A stretch of 64,000 nucleotides of DNA from NCBI GenBank assembly GCA_037129555.1, contig JBAXUS010000005.1, forward strand, positions 1 to 64,000. The letters are read 5' to 3'. Source of the DNA: JANXLS01 sp037129555. GTDB taxonomy: Bacteria > Planctomycetota > SZUA-567 > H5-PLA8. The notes under the pieces were generated by a model. The model was not told where the DNA came from, searched no databases, and saw nothing but the letters and a program-made list of their open reading frames with translations. Both the position numbers and the translations under genes were made by a program. Position 1 is the first letter of the stretch, and each line of letters opens with the position of its first letter. Shown in pieces: positions 42,510 through 50,074 of this stretch.

Positions 42510-44858
42510 CTAGCGATTGCGGTTGACGTCGGTGGCAATCGGCTGCGGGCCATCGTCTTCGATCAAGGGCGGCAGCACTTTGCGGATGACCGGTTTTTCG
42601 GAGACTTTGGTCGGGTCCTTTTTAGGCTGCGAATCGGCAACGTTGGGCTTCGCGGTTTCGGGCAGCTTGGCCTGGTATCCCGGTTCGAGTTTTTCGATTT
42701 GCTCGATGGCCTTGAGGCTGAGGCGGTCAGCGAGTGCGCTTTGGGCGGTGCCGTTGCGGCTCAAATCGACGACGGATTTCAAGCGCGTCTTGGCGCCTTC
42801 AGGGTCATTCTTTTGAAGCAGCGTCATACCGAACCAGAATTGGTGGTCCGCGTTTTCTTTCATCACGTTGTCTGCCTTCGTGAATGCTTCGACGGCACCA
42901 TCCATATCGCCGGAGCGGAAAAGAGCGGCTCCGAGAATGGACTGAGCTTGGGCGCGGGTCACGTCTTCTTTGGCTTCATCGATCAAGAGCTTGGCGATGT
43001 CAGCGGCGACAGGATCGGCGGTCGTGCGATCCAAGCGGGAGCGGGCGGCGAGCATGCGCGCTTCGGTGGTCTTCATGATTTCAGCGGCTTTATCGGCAGC
43101 TGCGACAGTTCCTTCGACATCGGCGAGACTGTGGCGAATCTGCGCGAGTTCGTACCAGGCGCTGCCGTTTTCGGCGTCGATGGCGAGAGCTGCTTCGTAG
43201 TTCTTTGCGGCTGAGAACAGGTCGGGCATTGGGCGGCTGGCGAGCACATTGGCGAGACGGCAATGCGCTTTCGCGTCGGCTTTGACCTTCAACGCCATGT
43301 TGGCCGCGCGTTCCATGATGTCCCAGTGTCCGAGCTTGACGGCACTGTCGTACAAGGCTTCGATGAACTTCGCATTGCCGGGCGTTTTGGCGAGAGCGGT
43401 GTCCGCTGATTTTTCGATTTCCTTTTCGCGGCCCAATTCCTTGAGCATGTCGAGTTCGATGCCGCGCGCCTCGGTGTTGGAGTCGTCGATCTTGAGGCAG
43501 AGGCGGGCGTTGTCGAGCGCTTCGGTGTAGAATTTCTTCGCATCGTCAGGCTTGTTGTCTTTCTTTGCAGCATCACCCTGCAAACGGGAAATGAGCGCGA
43601 ATTTGTAGAACGGTTCCGGGCGGTTCGGTGACAAATCTTTGGCGAAACTGAATTCGCGCTTGGCATCATCATACTGCGTCATCGTCAACAAAACGTCGCC
43701 CAATTCCAAGTGAAGGACGGGATCGGCGGCGCGGAAAATGACGGCTTGGCTCAATTCCTGTTTGGCGAGTTCAAGCTTGTTCTGCTTGATGTAGATCACA
43801 GCACGATTGCGGTTGGCTTCGGGGAGTTGGTTGCGCGGTGCGAGCTTTTGGGCGAAATCCAATTCCTTGAATCCGGCTCGTTCATCGCCGGTCATGGCGA
43901 GAGCGAGACCGAGTTCGGCGCGGGCTTCAGGATTACCGGGCGCGAGTTTGACGGCGCGTTCGGCGGCGACTTTAGCTTCGTCGTACTGCTGGAGCTGCAG
44001 GTCGGCACGGGCCATGTAAATGAGGTTTGTGACGTTGGCTCCGTCACGAATCAAGGCTTCGGCGTAGGCGTTGCGGGCGTTGGAGAAGAGGCGCAATTCG
44101 AAGAATGAGCGCGCCAGAAGGGACCATGCGCGAGCTTCGGCAACGAGCGGCAGTTGCAACTTCAATGCGTTTTCGAACGACTGCGCGGCGAGGTCGTAGC
44201 GCTTGCGCGTCATTTGTTTGGAGCCCAATTCGAGGTGCTTCAACGTGGTGTCGCGGAGGGCTGTTTCGGGAATAATTTCAGCGCCTTTGATTTCAAGCCA
44301 CGGCGAATTTTCGCTGCGTGAGCGTTCCTGCACCCACAAGTGGACGGGCGTGTACATGGGAATGTGCGCGAGTTTATCAACGAGTTCTTTGCGGCGGCGA
44401 TCAACGTAGAAGAGCACGTGAACTTGTTCGCGAGCTTCTTTGGTCCAGATTTCGGAGCCGTAAGACCACGCGCCGTAGTTCATGTAGCCTTCTTCATGAA
44501 ACGGGGAGGTGAAGGGACGGTAGATGGAGCCGCTCTTGCCCCAATAGACATCGATCTGGCAATTGTGTTCCATGAAGTAGGCGGGTTCGGCGCGCATCTT
44601 GTCGAGCGTCGTCGGATCGAAGCCGTCCAATTCTTTGGGATAGACCTGAAAATATTTATCCCACGTGGTCCGCATGTGGTGGAAGACATGACGCCATTCG
44701 GCTTGCTGAGACTCGACGGTCACGCAGGGCTTGATGAAGGGATTCAACGTAGAATCGCCCGACTCTCCCGCGCGAGCGGCACCGACCAAGACAACCACGA
44801 TGGCCACAGATGCCAAGGCCATCACCATCGGCTTCAGGGTCTTGAAACGCATTTCCAT
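42510..44858 (-). CDS. Exported multi-TPR protein
   Basis: A 782-residue protein with a signal peptide (MVMALASVAIVVVLVGAARA). Residues about 60-190 form an N-terminal domain I do not recognise, aromatic-rich (FHHMRTTWDKYFQVYPKEL, YWGKSGSIYRPF). From residue 200 to about 690 there are at least ten tetratricopeptide repeats, such as RYDLAAQSFENALKL, LQQYDEAKVAAERAVKLAPG, RAGFKELDFAQKLAPR and DMDGAVEAFTKAD. The C-terminal tail (about 735-782) is Lys/Pro-rich. It probably assembles other envelope proteins; the partner is unknown. Confidence 0.78.
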   Translation of the reverse strand: MEMRFKTLKPMVMALASVAIVVVLVGAARAGESGDSTLNPFIKPCVTVESQQAEWRHVFHHMRTTWDKYFQVYPKELDGFDPTTLDKMRAEPAYFMEHNCQIDVYWGKSGSIYRPFTSPFHEEGYMNYGAWSYGSEIWTKEAREQVHVLFYVDRRRKELVDKLAHIPMYTPVHLWVQERSRSENSPWLEIKGAEIIPETALRDTTLKHLELGSKQMTRKRYDLAAQSFENALKLQLPLVAEARAWSLLARSFFELRLFSNARNAYAEALIRDGANVTNLIYMARADLQLQQYDEAKVAAERAVKLAPGNPEARAELGLALAMTGDERAGFKELDFAQKLAPRNQLPEANRNRAVIYIKQNKLELAKQELSQAVIFRAADPVLHLELGDVLLTMTQYDDAKREFSFAKDLSPNRPEPFYKFALISRLQGDAAKKDNKPDDAKKFYTEALDNARLCLKIDDSNTEARGIELDMLKELGREKEIEKSADTALAKTPGNAKFIEALYDSAVKLGHWDIMERAANMALKVKADAKAHCRLANVLASRPMPDLFSAAKNYEAALAIDAENGSAWYELAQIRHSLADVEGTVAAADKAAEIMKTTEARMLAARSRLDRTTADPVAADIAKLLIDEAKEDVTRAQAQSILGAALFRSGDMDGAVEAFTKADNVMKENADHQFWFGMTLLQKNDPEGAKTRLKSVVDLSRNGTAQSALADRLSLKAIEQIEKLEPGYQAKLPETAKPNVADSQPKKDPTKVSEKPVIRKVLPPLIEDDGPQPIATDVNRNR

Positions 44859-45221
44859 GTAGAGCGCCCTTTCTTCCAGTACGTTTGAAGATGCCTATCA
44901 GGCATCGGTCTCGCTTCGCATAACGATCATCGGTCATTTTGAGCTTCGCCCGATACTCAATTCGGGAGAAAGCTGACGACACGTTGATGCGATAGCTATG
45001 TGACCCAAGTATTATCGGCCATTCGCACTGGGGGCTTCATAAAAATCTTCGCCTCATTTTAAGAGTTCTAATCGGCGCGCGAGAATTCACCGAAAAGAAG
45101 AGTACACTCCGTAGTCTACCTCACGACGTGCACGTGTCTATCAAGTTGGCGAGGAAAAGTTGAGCGGAACTATGCACATGCGCTTTCGCAGGGTCGGAAG
45201 ATTATGTGTACGCTTTGGCAG

Positions 45222-45250
45222 GGTGCCTTGGAGCAGTACTCTGCTCCAAG
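45222..45250 (-). repeat. GGAGCAG hairpin repeat, copy A
   Basis: On the minus strand: cttggagcag, loop agta, ctgctccaag, then the conserved tail ggcacc. The stem is a perfect 10 bp. The same element recurs at 45307 and 52480 with compensatory changes at stem positions 2 and 3. Confidence 0.85.
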
Positions 45251-45306
45251 CCGTTAGGCGCGAGAGTAATTGAGGGAGAAGATTGTTTCAAGTGAGCGCG
45301 CAAAGG

Positions 45307-45335
45307 CACGGAGCAGGGTACTGCTCCGTGGCACC
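45307..45335 (+). repeat. GGAGCAG hairpin repeat, copy B
   Basis: On the plus strand: cacggagcag, loop ggta, ctgctccgtg, then gcacc. The stem is a perfect 10 bp. Compared with copy A, the pair changes tt/aa to ac/gt keep the stem intact. Confidence 0.85.
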
Positions 45336-45347
45336 CGGCCGTCGCTC

Positions 45348-47216
45348 CTATAAAAGGCGCGCGAGTGTTTGCTCGAAGGTCAGTTCGTCCTGGGATTTTG
45401 CGTTGAGGTCTTTGAGCATCAGGGTGCCTTTGGCGATTTCGTTGGCTCCGAGAATGGCGGCGAATGGGATGCCTTTTTTGCTTGCGGCTGAGAGTTGCTT
45501 GTCGATCTTTGGTTTCTTCTCGTTGTCTAAAAGCATTTCGGATGCGATGCCGGCAGCGCGTAATTTTCCGAGCAGCGTGAGTGCCGGAAGGATGCCTTCG
45601 GCGTCCATCGGGACGACGCAGACGCGGCTGGTCGCGCCGCATTTTTTCACGACTTTCAATTCAGACAGCCCGGCGAAGAGGCGGTCGATGCCGACGCTGA
45701 TGCCGACGGCGGGCGTGGGCTTGCCGGAGTAGCGCGCGATCAGGCCGTCGTAACGTCCGCCCGACATGACACTGCCGAAGCCGGGGAGGTCGGTGAGGAA
45801 TGTTTCATACACGGTACCCGTGTAATAATCGAGTCCGCGCGCGATGGAGAAATCGAGGATTGGCGTTGGCTCGGGCAGAAGTAAATGCGATTGAGACGAA
45901 TTTTTTGTGTCGTCTTCAATAGGAATTGCGGGCCTGCGTCCACCCGTCTGCGCATCAACATATTTCTTAACTTCGCGTAATTCGGAGACGGCTTCGTCGC
46001 CGACGCTGCCGACGAGCGCGCTGAATTGGGCGATCATGTCGTCAAAATTACCGGCGATGTCGACGAAGCGGATGATGGTTTCGATTTGTTCAGCGTTGCA
46101 TTTGGCATCGGTGTCGAGAAGTTCGCGGACGCGTTGCTTGCCCTGGGACGGAAGTTTGTCGATAGTGCGGAAGATCGCCATCATCTGGCGTTCGTCGGCG
46201 ACGTTGAGTTTCTGTCCGAGCGCGGAGAGGACTTTGCGGTTGTTGAAGCGGACTTCGGCCTTGACGCCGAGTTCCTGCATGACGGCGAAATCGAGCGCGA
46301 TGCACTCGGCGTCGTACATTAAGGAGGCAGAGCCGACGATGTCGCAATCACATTGGAAGAATTCGCGGAAGCGGCCTCGTCCGGGATTTTCAGCGCGCCA
46401 GACGGGGGCGACTTGATAGCGCTTGAAGGGCTTTTGCAGGTCTGCGTATTGAGCAGCGACGCGCGCGAGCGGGACGGTTAAATCGTAGCGTAAACAGACA
46501 TCGCGGCCGCCGTTGTCGCGGAAGCGGAAGAGCAGCTTTTCGGCATCGCCGCCGAGTTTTCCGAGGAGGATGTCGGTGTATTCGAGCGCGGGCGTTTGCA
46601 GCGGCGCGAAGCCGAAACGCTCGAAGACGCGCGTGATGGCTCCGATCATGGCTTGGCGCGGCAGCATGTCTTCGGGGAGATAATCGCGGAAGCCTTTGAG
46701 CGTGCGCGGTTCGATGACAGCTCCACCGGATTTCTTGGCTGATTCAAAATCGAGCAGTTGAAGGGACGCGCCGAGGAAGGCTTTGAGGTCGTCGGCGGCG
46801 ACGAGGGTTTCGAGAAGCGGGTCTCCACTGGAGACGGCGATGTTTTCGGAATCAAAGACGCGACCATCGGCGACGACGGGGAACTTTTTTTCAGGTGCGT
46901 TGAACGGTGTCACAGCGTTCATTGGCGCGGCGAAATCGGCTTCGAGTTTTTCCTGCGGATAGTAATCGGCGTCCTGGCCGAGCAACTTCGACAGTGTTTT
47001 GAGATCGAGACGCTCGGGGGCTTGAAGCAGCAGCACGAAGGGTGCACCAGTGGCTTTGAGTTGCATGGCGAGCGCTTTGACGCAGTGTTCGGGCGCGATG
47101 TTGAATGCCTTTGCGAGTACATCAGCACGCTCGCGTGGATTCGTCGGGGCAGCGTTTAGCTTATGCTCAGTCAGTTGAAAACCACTGGTTGTAAAACTTG
47201 ATTGAAAACTAAGCAT
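45348..47216 (-). CDS. hisS: Histidyl-tRNA synthetase with N-terminal YbaK-like domain
   Basis: A 622-residue fusion. Residues about 30-150 match the YbaK/ProX aminoacyl-tRNA deacylase pattern: the catalytic-type K47 in CVKALAM, LDLKTLSKLLG (70-80), NAVTPFN (100-106) at the place of the usual GAVSPFG loop, and FPVVADGRVFDSENIAVSSGD. From about 168 a full HisRS follows: RTLKGFRDYLPED, motif 2 around RYQVAPVWRAENPGRGRF (267-283), the HisRS signature ARGLDYYTG (459-467) and motif 3 GGRYDGL with VGISVGIDRL. HisRS alone is about 425-455 residues. The enzyme charges tRNA-His; the extra domain may hydrolyse a mischarged tRNA. Start ATG at 47216, with aagg upstream. Confidence 0.93.
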   Translation of the reverse strand: MLSFQSSFTTSGFQLTEHKLNAAPTNPRERADVLAKAFNIAPEHCVKALAMQLKATGAPFVLLLQAPERLDLKTLSKLLGQDADYYPQEKLEADFAAPMNAVTPFNAPEKKFPVVADGRVFDSENIAVSSGDPLLETLVAADDLKAFLGASLQLLDFESAKKSGGAVIEPRTLKGFRDYLPEDMLPRQAMIGAITRVFERFGFAPLQTPALEYTDILLGKLGGDAEKLLFRFRDNGGRDVCLRYDLTVPLARVAAQYADLQKPFKRYQVAPVWRAENPGRGRFREFFQCDCDIVGSASLMYDAECIALDFAVMQELGVKAEVRFNNRKVLSALGQKLNVADERQMMAIFRTIDKLPSQGKQRVRELLDTDAKCNAEQIETIIRFVDIAGNFDDMIAQFSALVGSVGDEAVSELREVKKYVDAQTGGRRPAIPIEDDTKNSSQSHLLLPEPTPILDFSIARGLDYYTGTVYETFLTDLPGFGSVMSGGRYDGLIARYSGKPTPAVGISVGIDRLFAGLSELKVVKKCGATSRVCVVPMDAEGILPALTLLGKLRAAGIASEMLLDNEKKPKIDKQLSAASKKGIPFAAILGANEIAKGTLMLKDLNAKSQDELTFEQTLARLL

Positions 47217-47537
47217 TTCGATACCTTGGTTGGTCTGAGAATTTAAAATGATTCGGCGTGTAAATCCGCGCGCAAATTTTATGTCGCCCTTTCAGGGCTT
47301 GGATTTCTATGGGCGACGGACCTAGGGCTGCGCGAGTACGCTTAGCCCTAGGCTATATCATGCCGCCCCATTCGGGGCTGAAAAATCGGGGCTGAAAAAC
47401 AACATCAATCCTTTCGGGGCATAAAACAACATCAACCCTTTAAGAACTTATAACAATATCAACCCAATAAAAATTATTCTCGAAGATTCGCGTCCATTCG
47501 CGTTATTCGATGTTAAAAAGCCGTTTTCTGTTCGCCG
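47217..47537. other. Intergenic hairpin-repeat tract between accA and hisS
   Basis: No gene is visible. Bases 47283-47352 hold hairpins: gccct-ttc-agggc (47286-47298) nested within gtcgccc (47283-47289) and gggcgac (47311-47317), then cctagggct (47321-47329) with agccctagg (47344-47352). gcccc-attc-ggggc follows (47365-47378), then degrading direct repeats of the form aacaacatcaa(c/t)cctttcgggg to about 47470. Near 47480-47535 is a gaagattcgcgt...attcgatgtt element also found at 61230. Confidence 0.8.
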
Positions 47538-48524
47538 TTAATTCGCCACACCGGCTTCACGGTAACGTCCCAGGGCGCGGAGTTTTCGGTAGCGGCGTTC
47601 GAGCAATTGCGGCAGCGGTTGTGCGGCCAAGTCGCCTAATTCTCGGAGGATTGTTTTCTTGAGGAGCTTCGCGGCGGCGACACGGTCGCGGTGTGCGCCT
47701 CCGAGTGGTTCGGGGACGATGCCATCGACGATGCCCAAACGCAGCAATTCCGGCGCGGTGATGCGCAGCGCTTCGGCGGCGTCGGCTTTGCGTTCGGCGT
47801 CTTTCCACAAAATTGATGCGCAGCCTTCGGGGCTGATGACGCTGAAGTACGCGAATTCCTGGATCATCAAGCGGTCGCCGACACCGATGCCGAGTGCTCC
47901 ACCGGAGCCGCCTTCGCCGATTACGACGCAGACGATGGGGACTTTAAGGCCGGACATTTGCATCAAATTATAGGCAATCGCCTGGGACTGGCCGCGCTCT
48001 TCGGCTCCGATGTCAGGTGCTGCACCTTTGGTGTCGATCAGGCAGACGATGGGCAGCTTCAACTTTTCAGCGAGGCGCATTTTCAGGAGCGCTTTGCGGA
48101 AGCCTTCGGGTTGGGGCGAGCCGAAATTGCAGATCGAACGTTCGTGAACGTCACGGCCTTTGTGCTGGCCAACAAGCATGAAGCGGACGCCGTCCATTTG
48201 GGCGAAACCGGAGAGGATCGCGCGGTCGTCGGCGAAGGTGCGGTCGCCGTGCAATTCGATGAAATCTTCGCACATCATTTCGACGTAATCGGCGGTCTGG
48301 GGGCGGTGCACGTGCCGAGCCATCTGGATGCGGTCCCACGCGGTAAGCTTCGCGCACATTTCTTTGAGAGAGAGTTCGCGCAGCGCATTCTGGCGATCAA
48401 TTTCGGAGGTGAGATCGACGTTGTTCTGCTTGCAGAGATCTTCGAGCTTCCGAATCCGATCGTCAAAGTCCCGCAACGACGATTCGAAGGGTAAATAATG
48501 ACTGCTGGTCGGACGGATGGACAT
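47538..48524 (-). CDS. accA: Acetyl-CoA carboxylase carboxyltransferase subunit alpha
   Basis: A 328-residue subunit that, with AccD, transfers the carboxyl group from biotin to acetyl-CoA in fatty-acid synthesis. Visible signatures are LRELSLKEMCAKLTAWDRIQ, ARHVHRPQTADYVE, FIELHGDRTFADD, GQHKGRD, NFGSPQPEGFRKAL, IDTKGAAPDIGAEERGQ and VVIGEGGSGGALGIGVGD. The start is placed at the ATG 48524; an ATG at 48557 is in frame but not needed. accD is not in the window. The next gene on the same strand is hisS, across 321 bases of repeats. Confidence 0.94.
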   Translation of the reverse strand: MSIRPTSSHYLPFESSLRDFDDRIRKLEDLCKQNNVDLTSEIDRQNALRELSLKEMCAKLTAWDRIQMARHVHRPQTADYVEMMCEDFIELHGDRTFADDRAILSGFAQMDGVRFMLVGQHKGRDVHERSICNFGSPQPEGFRKALLKMRLAEKLKLPIVCLIDTKGAAPDIGAEERGQSQAIAYNLMQMSGLKVPIVCVVIGEGGSGGALGIGVGDRLMIQEFAYFSVISPEGCASILWKDAERKADAAEALRITAPELLRLGIVDGIVPEPLGGAHRDRVAAAKLLKKTILRELGDLAAQPLPQLLERRYRKLRALGRYREAGVAN

Positions 48525-48732
48525 GGATAGAGCCCCGGTAAAAACACGACAACACAATGCGACTAAGGGGGGATAAAATACCTTCTGGAGCGGTTGAATT
48601 CAATGAAAATGTGGGGGAGGGTGAGAAATGCTCGGAGCATTTTTGTCGGGAATCGACAAATAGTGTGCGTCTATAAAGGGTGGTGTTGCTCGCTTACAGG
48701 ACGTTATCTTTCAAGCATCGGAATTTTACGTT

Positions 48733-49917
48733 ATGCGGATTCTCTTCCCTTTAATGGTAGTCATCGTTCTCACTGCGAATACTGTATGGAGTGCGGATGA
48801 CGCGCCTGCTGCCCAGACGGGTTGCACCAATTGCCGTATGGCGGTGACGGTTCAGCGCAGGACGCCTCAGACCACTCAAGTTTCCGAGGTCGAGAATTCG
48901 TATCTCGCGCCGTCGGTCACGATTCTTGTTGGCGATACGGTGACGTGGACGAACAATGGGATGGTGGATCATACGACGACCAGTGACGACGGGTTTTGGG
49001 ATTCCGGGCGGATGGTTCCGGGCAAAGTGTTTTCGTATACGTTTAAAAAGGTGGGTACGTTCAAATACAATTGTGTCTATCACAAGTCGATGGGCATGAA
49101 GGGGACGGTCATTGTGCTGCCGCCTGCGCCAGTGATTACGAGTTCGTTTGTCGCGACGGGCGCTGTGGGGTTGCCTTTTTATTATGCGATTACCGGGACG
49201 AATTCGCCGGACACATTTACTGCGATGCCGTTGCCCCAGGGCTTGACGTTAAATGGGAATATCATTTCAGGAATTCCGGCTGCGTCGGGAAGTTTTTCGA
49301 TCACCATCGGCGCGTCGAGTGCATCGGGAGGAGACACGAAGACGTTGGCGCTGGATGTTGTTGATGCGATAGCGGAGACGGATACAGATGCTGATGGTTT
49401 TCCGGATGCGTTGGAGATCGCGGCGGGATCGTCGGAGAACGATATGTCTGCGACTCCTTATAGTATCGCGTCGGGAGCGTTGACGCCGGTCCTCGGTTCG
49501 AAGGTGTCGGTCGCTTTGAATTTTACAAAGATGGGGAGCGACAGTATCAAAGTCACGGGCTTGTTGCCGGTGACGTCCGCGCCCATGGTGTCCGGAGCCA
49601 TCGTGGCGGTGGATATCGGCGGTGTTGTGAAGACGTTCGAGCTTGACGAAAAAGGTTCGGCGAAGAGTGGTACGAGTTCTGCGAAATTCACGACGAAGAC
49701 GGATCGGAATGCGGGCTTGGTTTCGGCGTTCAGTGTGAGTTTGAGCAAAGGCGATTTTGCGGTGACGTTGGCGAAAATTGGTTTGGATGGGAATGCAGAT
49801 TTGAAGGCGGTTCGGAAAGCGATGTCGCTGACGATTCTGTTCAGCGGGACGCACTATCAGACGACGCGAATTGTGTTGTACACGTCGAAGATGAACAAGA
49901 GCGGTACGGCGAAATGA
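48733..49917 (+). CDS. Secreted cupredoxin (plastocyanin-like) protein with putative Ig-like and C-terminal beta module
   Basis: A 394-residue exported protein with a signal peptide (1-20). Residues about 50-130 are a blue-copper domain with type 1 ligands H80 (VDHTTT), C114, H117 and M122 in YNCVYHKSMGM. Residues about 132-210 form an Ig-like He_PIG-type domain (LPQGLTLNGNIISGIPAASG). An acidic thrombospondin-3-like calcium motif follows, DTDADGFPDALEIAAGS (215-231). The last 150 residues form a beta module (KVSVALNFTKMGSDSIKVTG, then FSVSLSKGDFAVTLAKIGLD) resembling the end of the protein at 36999. It may be an electron-transfer or copper-binding surface protein. Confidence 0.85.
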   Translation: MRILFPLMVVIVLTANTVWSADDAPAAQTGCTNCRMAVTVQRRTPQTTQVSEVENSYLAPSVTILVGDTVTWTNNGMVDHTTTSDDGFWDSGRMVPGKVFSYTFKKVGTFKYNCVYHKSMGMKGTVIVLPPAPVITSSFVATGAVGLPFYYAITGTNSPDTFTAMPLPQGLTLNGNIISGIPAASGSFSITIGASSASGGDTKTLALDVVDAIAETDTDADGFPDALEIAAGSSENDMSATPYSIASGALTPVLGSKVSVALNFTKMGSDSIKVTGLLPVTSAPMVSGAIVAVDIGGVVKTFELDEKGSAKSGTSSAKFTTKTDRNAGLVSAFSVSLSKGDFAVTLAKIGLDGNADLKAVRKAMSLTILFSGTHYQTTRIVLYTSKMNKSGTAK

Positions 49918-50074
49918 GTGGTGTCCGCTGCGTTGTTTTTACGTGATAAGAAGCCGACAATGACGTGCGCAATATAACATAGAATTTGCGCTATTGCGCG
50001 GATTGTATTTTTGCGTTCGCGGGTAATATGGTACTCAACCGGCGGGGTTCGCCGGATTTTGAGGAAACCATTCA

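Larger units (their letters stand above)
44859..45347. other. Intergenic region with direct repeats and two hairpin repeats
   Basis: About 490 bases between the TPR gene and hisS, both leftward. I see no gene. It holds a near-exact direct repeat, cgctttcgcagggt (45181-45194) and cgctttggcagggt (45211-45224), and two copies of the GGAGCAG hairpin repeat at 45222-45250 and 45307-45335. A small hairpin, gatgcct-atc-aggcatc, lies near 44892. Confidence 0.6.

Noticed and set aside
48594..48800. Frame of 68 codons before and overlapping the cupredoxin gene
   Set aside because: It covers leader hairpins and overlaps the signal-peptide region in another frame; no support.
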